Assembly: GCA_037447605.1 (NCBI GenBank) | Contig: CM074810.1 | Location: forward strand, 62,001 to 126,000 | Source: Zygnema circumcarinatum | Lineage: Eukaryota > Streptophyta > Zygnematophyceae > Zygnematales > Zygnemataceae | Direction of reading: 5' to 3' | DNA length: 64,000 nucleotides | Shown here: positions 34,640 to 44,642 of the stretch, piece by piece | How the letters are laid out: every line of letters begins with the position of its first letter | How positions within the stretch are numbered: the first letter of the stretch is position 1 | Notes under the pieces: generated by a model | The model's input: only the letters and a program-made list of their open reading frames with translations | Database searches by the model: none | Told to the model about the DNA's origin: nothing | Made by a program: the position numbers and the translations under genes

Positions 34640-36207
34640 CTACGCCGCCACCGCGGTTCCAACCAGAGACCTCCAGTCCCCTCCCCTCCGCGGCTTCTCC
34701 GAGGCCATGGAGGGCACCATGGGGAAGCGCCGCCCGGCTGCTGCGCAGGTGGCGATGCGCTCCTCCCGCAGAATCTCCTTCTGGCGGCAGTCCTGACTGC
34801 AGAACGCTTTCTCGCCCCTGCAGGAGAGGAGGCAGCCGTGCAGATGTCAGCTCCGGATCACTGGAAGAATAGCTGACCGACTTGTTGACTACATGGAAAA
34901 ACGTGTTTAGACCGCTTGAGGGACATTACAGGGCTGCAACACCTTTTGAAAGGAAAAGAGGGTTTTGACCAGAGATCCTGCAGTGGATTGTGGTACTTAT
35001 GGCAGCAAAAACCACAAAAGGGATGAACAGAGCATAACATGACAGAAAACGGAGGACTGGAGAAAAAAGATGAACAATTCCAATTCACTCGAATTCGTTG
35101 TACAGAAACAATTATTAGCACGGATGCATGGTCAGTCATTAAGTAAGAGACCCCCATCAATGGAATCCCACTACTGGCAGCCTGTCATTTACCCCAAATG
35201 TCGAAAACTGAAGATCGTGCGACAACCCTAACGGCCTTCAAAGACGCTACCAGCGCATGTTACTGCTTTCTGATCTCTTTACGCATGACAGCAAGAGTGG
35301 AGACCATGAAGCATCACGCAGGAGCACACCTGTACATGAAGATGTCGTGCTTGTCCAGACTGACTCTGCAGAAGTTGCAGACCGCCAAGAAGTCGAGCCC
35401 CACGTGGTGCACTCGAGCATGCGCGGGAGGCACCCAGCCATCCGCCTCCCCATCCACCTCATCGTTCCACGGAGAGGGAGGCAGCCCAATCGACATCCAT
35501 GGCCACGGCTCTGCCTGCTTCTGCCCGCTCCTGCTTTCCACACCTCTCCAAATTTTCACCTCCGGAAGCCTCTCTTCCTGCATCTGTTGCTGAGTCCGCT
35601 GTGAATATTGCATTTCCTTCTGGATGACTGCGTCTCCTTGCGCTAGCAGACAAGCTCCTCCCACATGCATGACATGGTTCCTGTGAAGATCCCACGGCCA
35701 TGGCCCGCCATCCATCGCCACATTCCCTCCTCCATGGATCCCGGCTATGGGCGACGAAAAAAGAGAAGAGAATCCCGACGTTCTCTCCGCGGAAGAACTA
35801 TCACCGGATGAAAACGAGCCGAGGCTGGAAGCCGAGACATCGTCACCGAGCGATTGCCAATTTCCGGACGGCTCTATCCTCCTGGAGCTCTCGCACTCCC
35901 TCGCGGTCCTGCCCCACTGCCCCACTTCCCCGTCCACGTGCATGGAATTGCAGGGGGGCGCGAGCTCTACCGCCATCCTTCTGCCAGCTCGTGCATCCAC
36001 TTCGGCCGGCAGCGACTCCGCAGCCGCTGCCCCTACGCCCTCGCTCCTCCCGCAGGCGCCCCCCCCGAGAAGCGACATGCTCGAGGTCCTGTGCATGGCC
36101 CGCGGCCTCTTCCCTGGCATCCTGCCGTCCCACCTGTCTCTCTCCGCTTCCGCAGTCCTGCACCGCTCCCCCCTCAGATCCACTGTCTTTCTACACTGAC
36201 TGCTCAT
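34640..36207 (-). CDS. FLZ (FCS-like zinc finger, DUF581) domain protein
   Basis: Plant-type adaptor family whose FLZ domain binds SnRK1 kinase subunits in land plants. Two exons on the minus strand, 36207-35330 and 34817-34640, give 351 residues with consistent phase. The N-terminal ~250 residues are Ser/Gly/Pro-rich and probably disordered, with SLGDDVSASSLGSFSSGDSS and many Gln/Trp residues. The FLZ domain spans the splice junction: FLAVCNFCRVSLDKHDIFMYR in exon 1, then GEKAFCSQDCRQKEIL in exon 2, giving the diagnostic C-X2-C ... FCS-X2-C pattern with the helix after it. The start is the first ATG of the frame. The gene lies about 450 bp from a GTAC cluster at 36660-36728. Confidence 0.9.
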
Positions 36208-37273
36208 GCGCGAGATCTTCCAGATTTGAACCAACTGCACAGTCTGCAGAACTATGCCTGGGAGAATTCAGAAGAGGGCCGTTGGAAGCATCTGCTACTG
36301 CGGAAGCAGAGGGGAGAAGGAGAGAGTGCTGGAGCTAGAGGGCGGCCATGGCGGCAGAGGATTGCGAGCCGTGGAGCCTGAGGCTGCCTTCGCGGCCCCC
36401 TCCCAGGTCGTGGGAGAACGGGCGGTCTGCGCGCGCCCCGGCAGCCATGGCCTCCCGCTCCGCTCGTGTCCCCCACTTGCCGGGGCAGCCAGAGCGGGAC
36501 TAGCCGCCAGAACGCGTATTCCGCAACCTGCTCGAGCAGTAAATTTCTGGTATCACAATATTTCCACCGAGTACGCCTTCGTGTTTCCGGCAGGCAGCGC
36601 CATTTTGAAAGTGGCAGTGGGACAGTTGAGTGGACCGGCGCGGCGCGGACGAACCAGATGTACGGACTGTACGAACCGTACGAATTCGTACAGTGAGGGC
36701 TTGGCCCTTCGGCCGGCGAGAGCTGTACGGATCCCCCGATGCGACGGCAGCGAATCGGCGGTGCAGATCGCGCGGGCAGACTTTTGGACGGTCGCGATCC
36801 GATCTGCGCCGCGCGGTGCGCTGCGGCGGGCGGGCGGGCGGGCGGCGGAGGGCGCCTCCCTCGGCGGACGCAGCGCGAAGGGGCGCCGCTCCGTGCTCGC
36901 AGTCGGCAGTCGTACCGTCAGAACGGCGCTGGTAAACTAACGACACATAGAACGGGGCGGCCGTTGGCAACGCTGCAACTTGACTGTCCACAACAGGCGA
37001 ACAAGCAACAGAGACTAGTTGCAACCATCGGTTGGCACACGTCGCCAACCATTGCAAATGGCCGCGGACCATTGGTCAACCAACCATTGGCAGAGCATAC
37101 AGTGATGTTCACAGATCCATGGTTCGTAGTGTGGTGGCGGTACCTGCTGCCTGGGCCTCCGGGTGGCGATTGGCCAGGAAGACTTGCCTTTCTCCCCGGC
37201 ACGCTTCCTTCACCGGAGGAGGAGCACATCACGGGCGGAATCGCCAATCGTAACAAGAATAAAAGGGAAAATG
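36208..37273. other. GC-rich upstream region of FLZ gene
   Basis: 5' flank of FLZ, very GC- and CpG-rich around 36600-36900. It contains the GTAC cluster annotated separately. No coding exon recognised. Confidence 0.45.
36660..36728. promoter_or_regulatory. Cluster of five GTAC cores upstream of FLZ gene
   Basis: GTAC at 36660, 36669, 36678, 36688 and 36725. The first four are spaced 9-10 bp apart, in contexts such as TGTACG and CGTACG, with a sixth at 36912. The regular one-helical-turn spacing is notable; function is inferred. Confidence 0.35.
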
Positions 37274-37360
37274 GCATTGATCTCAGGATGGCGAGGCCAC
37301 CAAATGTACATGGACAAAAGCAACATAGGGAACCACGAGGAACTGGTCGCAAAGGACCTT
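37274..37360 (+). repeat. Dispersed ~90-bp repeat, copy A
   Basis: Begins GCATTGATCTCA and contains CCAAATGTACATGGACAA and GAACCACGA.GAACTGG. It aligns along its whole length, with few mismatches and one 5-bp gap, to the reverse complement of 59575-59664. Confidence 0.8.
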
Positions 37361-37468
37361 ACAACAAGAATACGTTGAGAATGGCTGTCCGCATGTGGCG
37401 ATATTCGACTGCCGACCAACGCCGTATTAACAGTCGAGATGGTCTTCATGTAAGTACGCCTCCATTGT

Positions 37469-37469
<1 letters not shown>

Positions 37470-37499
<30 letters not shown>

Positions 37500-37509
37500 N
37501 NNNNNNNNN

Positions 37510-37543
<34 letters not shown>
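37470..37543 (-). repeat. Poly(T)/poly(A) tract with assembly gap
   Basis: About 30 T, ten N (37500-37509), then 34 T. On the minus strand this is a poly(A) tract after unique sequence, as at the 3' end of a retroposed copy. The gap means the length is unknown. Confidence 0.8.
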
Positions 37544-37545
<2 letters not shown>

Positions 37546-37700
37546 AAATCTCAGGAAACAGCGAGATACCATGGCGCATGGCAGGTGCATGCAGTCAGCA
37601 CAAGTCTATTCACACACTTTATTCCACCATAATAAATAGTTCTTGAAACATTTTCTCGGGCTTCGGCGCTTGATTACCGGTGCTTGTACTATTCTATTTT

Positions 37701-39133
37701 TTACGAGGGAGTTTCCGTGAGCAGCCTTTCCAGTTGTGCTAACGGCTCGGGTAAGTGCACCACTCCAAAGGCCACCAGTACAAGCCCGAGCCAAAGGGGA
37801 AACATTCCGAACAAAACCAGCAACCCAGCACCTGCATGTGAAACGCCCCACGCCTTGGTCAAAATTAAGGAAACGAAAGAGAGGGGGGTGGGGGGGAACA
37901 TTAATCGCCTATCAAGCATATGCATATAGCAAGATTAGTAACTACGCTAAGGGTGCAGGAAAAGGCGAGTCCAATGAAGTGAAGGGGACGTGAAAACCCA
38001 TAGGAATGAGAACAGTCTTTTCAACTATTGGAACGTACGGTCAACTATGCCGTGCTGGTGCTGCGGAGTATGCCCTCCTAAGCAATGCAACACCTCACTC
38101 CCTCATGACTCTCCCTCCTACTCCCTTCTCCGGGCATTTCCTCCCTCCCGTTCTTCCAACCACACCCCAGCTCTTTCCAATGGTAATCGCCCAATATGCA
38201 CAGGCGAGTGGGCCGAGTGACATACACAAGCAAACCTTACTCTCCAGCTCGACCTCGGTAACATTGGAGGCAGAAAAACAATTACTTGAGTGGTCATCGT
38301 TTTCAAGACGACCTACCATAATACTCCTCCTTTATTGTCGTCTTCTTCTCCAACCACTCCCCAGCACTCTGAAGCTTTTGCGCTATGGGAAGGTTGTCGA
38401 GTGCTGGAAAGCTGAAGTCCAACTGCGACTCGACCTCATCCAGCATCGACCATTCACTCCCATCTGCTTTCCTGGTCACTCCGTATCCCAGGCCGACAAA
38501 ACGAGCTCAGCCTGCTTCCGTGCATTCATCATACTCGTTCTCACGGACTGCATGAGCAAATTCCTGAAGCTAGACGAACCCAGTAAGGTGAATCTTCGTT
38601 CAGCCTGCCTAACTCGTCTTTCCTCTTTCACAACAGTCTCCGATCGTTTACTCAACTCCCCCCAACCGTCCTTCATGCCTGTTCTCCATCTGTTAATGAA
38701 TCTTCCTTTCTCTCCCGCACTCTCTCCATCGCCGTTTCCCTACACCTCCAATTCAAATCCTCCTTGAGACCTACCAAAATTTTCAGCTCTCGCCATACCT
38801 CGGCCGTTTCCCATCGTCCTCGCCTTTCTCGGCCATGTCCGCCTTTTTCTTGCTCTTGGCCGCGTCGCCTGCTGCATCAATTCCCAGCAGCTCGCGCTCC
38901 AGCTCCGTCAGACTCTTTCGCCGCCAAACGTCGTCCTCCGCATCCCTGCCCTTCGCCTGCACCCTCACCCTCCCTCTCTCCGCCATAGCTGCCCCGCTCC
39001 TCCTTTCAGGCGCAGCCTGACGAACCGCAAGCCTCGCAGCCCTGCTCGTATTCTCAAGGCTCCCGGAAGCCCGGAGTCCTCCGCCGCCATCCGCGCCTCT
39101 GCAGAGGGAAAGCGCGCCCCCGGCCATGGCCAT
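37701..39133 (-). CDS. Unidentified, probably plastid-targeted membrane protein (exon structure partly unresolved)
   Basis: I do not recognise the family. Three stretches look coding in the same direction. The first exon is 39133-38799, MAMAGGALSLCRG onward: an Ala/Arg/Ser-rich, acid-poor leader resembling a transit peptide, then charged RRKSLTELERELLGIDAAG. An inner exon around 38320-38440 encodes EWSMLDEVESQLDFSFPALD and LPIAQKLQSAGEWLEKKTT. A final exon of about 37701-37866 encodes one strongly hydrophobic segment, GLLVLFGMFPLWLGLVLVAF, then GVVHLPEPLAQLERLL and the stop. Phases between the first and inner exons do not close with the sites I can see, so at least one more exon is missing from this model. 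The gene is head-to-head with the Mpv17-family gene. Confidence 0.45.
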
Positions 39134-39601
39134 GGCCCCTTAGCGCCAGCAACTCCCTCCTGCCCTCGCCTGTTCCTCCCTAGAGTCTTCAGGGTTTCTA
39201 GGGCACGTACGCCGGAGGCCATGCCCATGCCATGCCATGCCATGCCATGCCATGGCTGTGTCAGCCCTAAGTCCCTAACCCTAATCTTGTCCGACGGTCC
39301 CGTACAGTACCTGTTGACCCGTACTGTAATGTACAACACTTTGTCCGTATGCGTTTACGGATTGGAAATCCATGGAAACGGGCAAACCCGCGAGTTGGAC
39401 GGTATATCGATATCGACTGACCAGTTAAAATACGATACGGCTGCCGGCGGCCCTGCGATCGATCCGTCCTGGACCCTCTCGCAGCGACCAGGAGGGAGGC
39501 GGCCGGGCCGACTGCTGCCCAGCACCAATCTGTACGGGACCGTCGGCTGTGCTTGTGGGAGCGCTACCAGTGGGGGAGGGGAGGAGGGGGTCTGCGGAGC
39601 C
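39134..39601. promoter_or_regulatory. Divergent promoter region with GTAC cluster and CATGC pentamers
   Basis: 468 bp between opposite start codons. It holds a (CATGC)n run at 39219-39254 and GTAC cores at 39207, 39302, 39307, 39321, 39331 and 39532, four of them within 33 bp. Confidence 0.45.
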
Positions 39602-41510
39602 ATGGCGGCGGACGTGCGATCCCTGCAGCCGGCTGTGGCAGGCGCTGCTCGCTGCTGGCGCCGCTCCCGTCCACTTGCTTGCCGGCTTTTTTGGTGAGAT
39701 GCCGCTTGCTTCGTCTTCAGAGGAATGGCAGCGTTTACGTTTGCATATAGTTTTACCCATTTTAGTGGACGAGGATATCTTTCATCCTCTTCTTCTCTCC
39801 CTTGTGTACCTTGTCTCTACTCGCTCCTTCCTTTATCGTTTCTCCTAAGGTAATCATTCCTAGGCCTCCCGGCCAATTTATTCATGTAGTTTTCTGTTAG
39901 TATAGGGCGTCTTCTTCTTCTTTCTGGCAGACAAAGCAAATTGAGGGGGGCTGCAGACCTTTTCTCAAAGGTCTCTCTGTTGGCCCTTTTTACTGCGGAG
40001 GTTTTCTCTGCAGTCCTCGGCTTTTCTGCCAAATATGAATCACGTGGCATCATAGTACAGCACGAAACTTTTCTCCTCGTTGCTGTCTCCAACACCCACA
40101 ACATCTATCACCTTCATAAAGGATCATTTGTCGTCTAATTATTGCTTCCCAGTGCTGTAATGCACAGCTATGGGGGAATGTGCTGCGAAAGTCGGTGACT
40201 AAGCTTGTCTGGTCGTCGCTTGTTACGACTTTCCTAGTTTTTGAAAATGTTTCTGTTTCATGTTGCGATTCAGGTGATCACGTCCTTCCAGGAAATTTCT
40301 GAAGGTCGTCACCGTAATTTGCCGCGTTCCATGTGGCAATGCCGCTATTCTCAGGGCCTCTCCTCCCCCCTGCTTTTCGAGGCCCTTCTCACCTGCTCGG
40401 CAAGCTCCAGTCATGGCGACGAATAAGGAGGGCCGCTTCCATTGGAAGTCCTTTCCTTGTTCCTCTTTCGCTGTGGCCTCTTCGAGCCTCCCTCACATCT
40501 GCAACGCTGCTTACTCTGAGTGACGCTGCAGCGCAGCGAATTGAAGGGTGGCAGAGACGCAGGAAGGTTCGATCCACTCATTCGTGTCATTCGCCAGAGG
40601 GAGATCCTTGTTCTTCTGACGAAGGAAAGGAAGAAAAAACTAATCAAGATACTCGGGCTTTTCCAGAAATTGAATCCTTTTCAAATAATCAGTGTGATAA
40701 AGCTCAGCGTTCTCCTGTGTCTCAATTAACCGCTGAAAAGAGTAGCCACCTCCTCGCCGATGAACCAGGACCTCTCTGTGAACCTCAGCAATTCGAGAAT
40801 CCTCTCAGCGGAGCACATGATGTCAGAAGGACAGCTAGGATGGCTGCATATGGTTTCGTTGTGTATGGCCCCGTTTTACAGTTGTGGTTCCAGCGGCTCG
40901 ACCACCTTTTTCCAATAAGGAATGCGCAGACGAGCGTTTACAAAGTGGCCATGTCGCAGTCGCTCCTCAACCCTGCACTGCTCGCATTCGTATTTGCGTA
41001 CAACTACACTCTGATGGGACGTACACAAGAGCTCCCAGGTGGGCAGTGATGATCGGATGAATCTTTTGGTGGACTTTTCTACTACCAATGTCACTCACTA
41101 CCCAGAAGATTGTTTCTTTTGCTATGTTCCGTTCTGTTCTGTCATCCTGTTCTCCAAAGGTGTTTCAATTAGGGCAAGAAATGGACGGCGTACAGATGCC
41201 AAGCTGCACTTGGACGGGGCTTCCCCTGATGAACCGAAGCATGTTCTTTTGTCAGCCCATGGTTCAGTGCCGCATGATCTTCTTTACCAAAGTGTGGAGG
41301 ATAGGCATGCATGTGCTGAAGTGGTCGGCTGCTGCGTGTGCAGAGAAGTACCGGCGGGACCTGCTCCCGACCATGCAGAGAGGGTGGACCTTTTGGATCC
41401 CCGCGAGCTTCACCAACTTCGCCCTCGTCCCTCTCCGCCACCGCGTGCTGTTCTCCTCCGCCTGCTCGCTGCTCTGGAACTGCCACGTGTCCATGGCAAG
41501 CGCCAAATGA
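39602..41510 (+). CDS. Mpv17/PMP22 family membrane protein
   Basis: Small integral protein of organelle inner or peroxisomal membranes (Mpv17/Sym1/PMP22 family). Reliable exons are about 40351-41038 and 41344-41510, which join in phase. Hallmarks are PLRASLTSATLLTLSDAAAQRIEG, TARMAAYGFVVYGPVLQLWF (the family's R.....G....GP..H.WY region), then QSLLNPALLAFVFAYNYTLMGR, EKYRRDLLPTMQRGWTFWIP and FTNFALVPLRHRVLFSSACSLLWNCHVS. The proposed first exon, 39602-39693 (MAADVRSLQPAVAGAARCWR), has the composition of a targeting leader, but its phase needs an additional small exon to connect, so the 5' structure is tentative. A hydrophilic insertion of about 90 residues (RRRKVRSTHSCHSPEGDPCS onward) separates the first and second membrane segments and is atypical. 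Confidence 0.82.
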
Positions 41511-41574
41511 ACAGGCGGAGGGTCCCATGTGACTGGCAGCGCTCATGGCTGCTCTCGGGTGGAGCCACGCCAAA

Positions 41575-41580
41575 AATAAA
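41575..41580 (+). promoter_or_regulatory. Polyadenylation signal AATAAA
   Basis: Canonical hexamer 65 nt after the Mpv17-family stop codon, on the sense strand. Confidence 0.5.
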
Positions 41581-42410
41581 TCTTGCAGAGTGCCTTCTGA
41601 TAGACGAGTACATTGAAATTAGGGCGTAGTCGATTCATTCCTTGTATTGTAAATATATCTGTAAATAGATCATTTGATATTTGAAGTTATTCAATGTGAG
41701 GACTTTGCCGTCTCTCGATTGTCCCACTTGAATCTGTTTGTGAACACTGCGGAGAAATAAACACCCATTTCTTGGAGCAAGCATCACTTCGGCAAGAGGG
41801 GTTCTGCCAGTAGCGTCTCCTACGTTAGAAACTAATTCTAAATTGAAAGCTGAACTGCCATGGATCTCACGATGAATTCGACGCCTCATACAATTGTCTC
41901 TTCCAAGTACAGCCGCCAAAGCGACCCCAACATTGGTAATTCACAACCTCCTAGGGCCGAACAATGTTCATGCACGTTCTCGACTCATGGACACCCCCCA
42001 GTTCACAAAAATCCGTCCAACAACGGAACCCGAAATCCGTTCCACGAGCCGTTAAAATGCTCACAGCCATCCCCTTGTCACGTCACGCCGAATCCCATCT
42101 CCGAGTGTCTCCCCTCCCCGCGATCCACCGCACGTGCGAGGTGCGGCCCAGCGTGGGCCCATCGGACGGCGGAGGAGGGCGCATCCATCGCCTCGCGGCA
42201 ATCCCGGCGGCGCTGCGATTGGCTGCGGGCGCCCCCCCCCCCGCGGCGCGGCTTAGCGCCTTATCCATCCGCGCGAGGGCGCCGGTTGCAGAGGACTTTT
42301 ACGCGCCCCGCCCGCTGCCACTGCGCTCCCTCCCTCTCTCTCTCTCTTCCTCTCTCTCCCTCCTGCCTCTCTCCTCCCTCTCTGCAGCAGCAGCAGCACA
42401 CAGAATCGCA
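41581..42410. other. Spacer and PsbX promoter region
   Basis: AT-rich to about 42000, then GC-rich 42100-42320 and a CT-rich leader (42324-42385) immediately before the PsbX start, typical of a 5'UTR here. No coding exon seen. Confidence 0.5.
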
Positions 42411-43180
42411 ATGGCCGCAGTCACCGCCGCCATGTCCCTGTCCGCGTCCGCCCTCGCGGCGCCTGCTTGCCGCATCGGCGAGAAGAGCAGCATCTCCGGC
42501 GCGAGGCTCTCCCTGGCCGTGCCCGCCCGCTGCAGAGTGGTCATGAGGTGCGCGCTCGCTTCAACCTTATGGTAGCTGGAATCTGGGCGAGGGCGGAGTA
42601 GGGAGGCCTGGGTACTACCTTGGGTGGATTTGTAGCAGGAAAAGTAGCTTTAGATCCTTGCCAAGGCAGCTCGCAGCATAGCTACAAAACCACCGAACCG
42701 CCTCCCCTGCTCGCTGCTCATTTTTTGCTCGTAAGCAACAGGTCGAGTGCGCCAGGCGTGCGCTCCTAGAGCTCCTCAGGAACGATGCTCGTACCTACAT
42801 CGTCGCAGTCCTCGCAATCTTAGCAGCTGAGCAGGGCAGGGGATCTGCGTGCTTCTTGAGTGGAGTCTATGTGTCCAGTGTGCTTGCCCTGTGTGTGCCA
42901 GAAAGCAGCAGCAGCAGATGTGGGGGATTGTCTGACTGGCGTGTAAGGGGGGTGGGTTTGTGGGTGCAGCGCGGAGAAGAAAGAGAACCTCGCCCTGCCC
43001 ACGACGATCGCCCTGGTGGCGGCGGCGGTGTTGCCCGAGATCGCAGAGGCCGCGTCGCCGGGCGTGTCCCCGTCGCTGAAGAACCTCCTCCTGTCAGTGG
43101 TTGCGGGCGGCGTGGTGCTCAGCGCCATCGGCGTGGCGGTCGCGGGCGTGTCCGTCTTCGACCCCGTGAAGAGGAAGTGA
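42411..43180 (+). CDS. PsbX: Photosystem II reaction centre protein X, nuclear-encoded precursor
   Basis: Single-helix PSII subunit near cytochrome b559 in the thylakoid membrane, made with a chloroplast transit peptide. Two exons, 42411-42547 and 42970-43180, in phase, give 115 residues. Exon 1 encodes a classical transit peptide ([20 protein letters not shown]; Ala/Ser/Arg-rich, no acids early). Exon 2 encodes [20 protein letters not shown], a thylakoid-transfer-like hydrophobic segment with Ala-X-Ala, then the mature helix [20 protein letters not shown] and FDPVKRK at the end, the plant PsbX signature. Mature PsbX would start near the EAA site. Confidence 0.96.
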
Positions 43181-44642
43181 GCGCGCTGCTCCGTGCAGAG
43201 GCCCATTCTTTGTAAATTGCTTAGCCCTCTCAGCCCGACCTAAAGCTCAGCGCAGCTGCGGCATGCTCCACGCGTCTGCCTCGTTTGGCGCAAATAGAAT
43301 GATCAACGTGTCTTAGGTAGTCAATTTTGCAAAGATGCTAAGGAGGTGGCGTGGACTGTGTGGCTTAGTCAACCGGTTTCCTATTAAGTCCTTATCGAGT
43401 ATCAATTACATCAAAAAGCTTTCCCTTTGCCAAATCACTTTCCGTGCACTTTTCGTGATGTCTCTCCTCCTTTCTCTGCTTCGTCTGCTGCTCTTGGGGC
43501 GGATGCTTAGCTGCAACTAGCCGCACTGTGACGGATGTGATCACCTTGTCGGCCTGGATGTTTACCTGTGGGTCTACGCGATGTTCTGAACCCATGCTCG
43601 TATTTGAGGGTATGTTTTGTTCCGTTGGAAGGCCATGAGTGCTCTTGGACTCCCGGCTCTATTTTGTGAATGTGGTGGGATTCCAATTTCGTGAAAATGC
43701 TTCTCCAACAGCTGGGCATCTTCTGGCCTGTGTCTGTTATCATGCGAGGGAACTGTGCTGTTAAAAATGAATAAAGGATACGTGAGAGCTTGGGAATTCA
43801 ATTGAAAATCTTTCAACAGAATGTCGACAGAAGAATTCAGGTATATACCCAACAGTGAGTACGTATCTGAATATCAGAAAGTTGGATGTCTCAACTCCTG
43901 CAAGCATTAATCTGGAGTACGAGAAAAGAATCTGACAACTGTCCTGAAATTGCGCCATGCAAGCGCTCGTCACTCTGCATAACACACTCAGTCAGCATGC
44001 TTTGAACATGCGAGACAGCAAATTTCCGGATGGCGTAAGTGTTCTGGCTAAGGCGTGAGCATGACACGTCACATTTCCCTCTCAGGAAGGATCTTGGATT
44101 GTGAAATATCTTACTTACATTAACCCATCTCAGTCATGTGCCTCCGCTGTTATTGCTCTGAAAGGGCCGACTCCGCCAGTCGTAAAATAGTCCACTTATC
44201 ATCTCTATTCCTGGGCATCCGGCGCTTCCAGGTTTGATTCAGAAAATCAAACTGCTCGTAGGGCCATCCGCTCTTGAGCAATATGTCACACTCTAAGCAG
44301 ACAGGGAGTAGATGTTCCCAAACCCAAGAACAAAGTATAGCCACTCCGCTGTGTCCATTATTGGCCCAACACCCAGAACGCATCACATGACAATTTACCA
44401 TCGTTCCTTAGAGAAACGGTCATGCCCTCATCACTCGAGCAAGTGTCAGTGCGGCTCATCTGCCATACCATGTCCTACTAGTCGACCGACCGACCAAACC
44501 CTTTCCGCCTATGGCAGTGCCCACACACGAGGAGCACCCCTTCTTGAGAGAACACGTGTGCGATCGAGCAGCCTCCTCCCTGCTATGAATACCACCCCTT
44601 AACGCCTTGCCTGCACTGCAGACTAGACTGCCCCCTAAGCCC
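43181..44642. other. Convergent spacer between PsbX and sulfite reductase
   Basis: 3' flanks of two convergent genes. A minus-strand frame at 44150-44401 has no recognisable motif. Nothing else seen. Confidence 0.5.

Noticed and set aside
35700-36338. 212-codon and 150-codon plus-strand frames
   Set aside because: Antisense shadows of the GC-rich first exon of the FLZ gene; no motif and Pro/Ser/Arg composition typical of antisense frames.
38476-38676. Possible exon encoding SVRTSMMNARKQAELVLSAW in the unknown minus-strand gene
   Set aside because: Reads well and follows a CAG acceptor, but its frame meets a stop with no usable donor, and its phase does not fit the adjoining exons.
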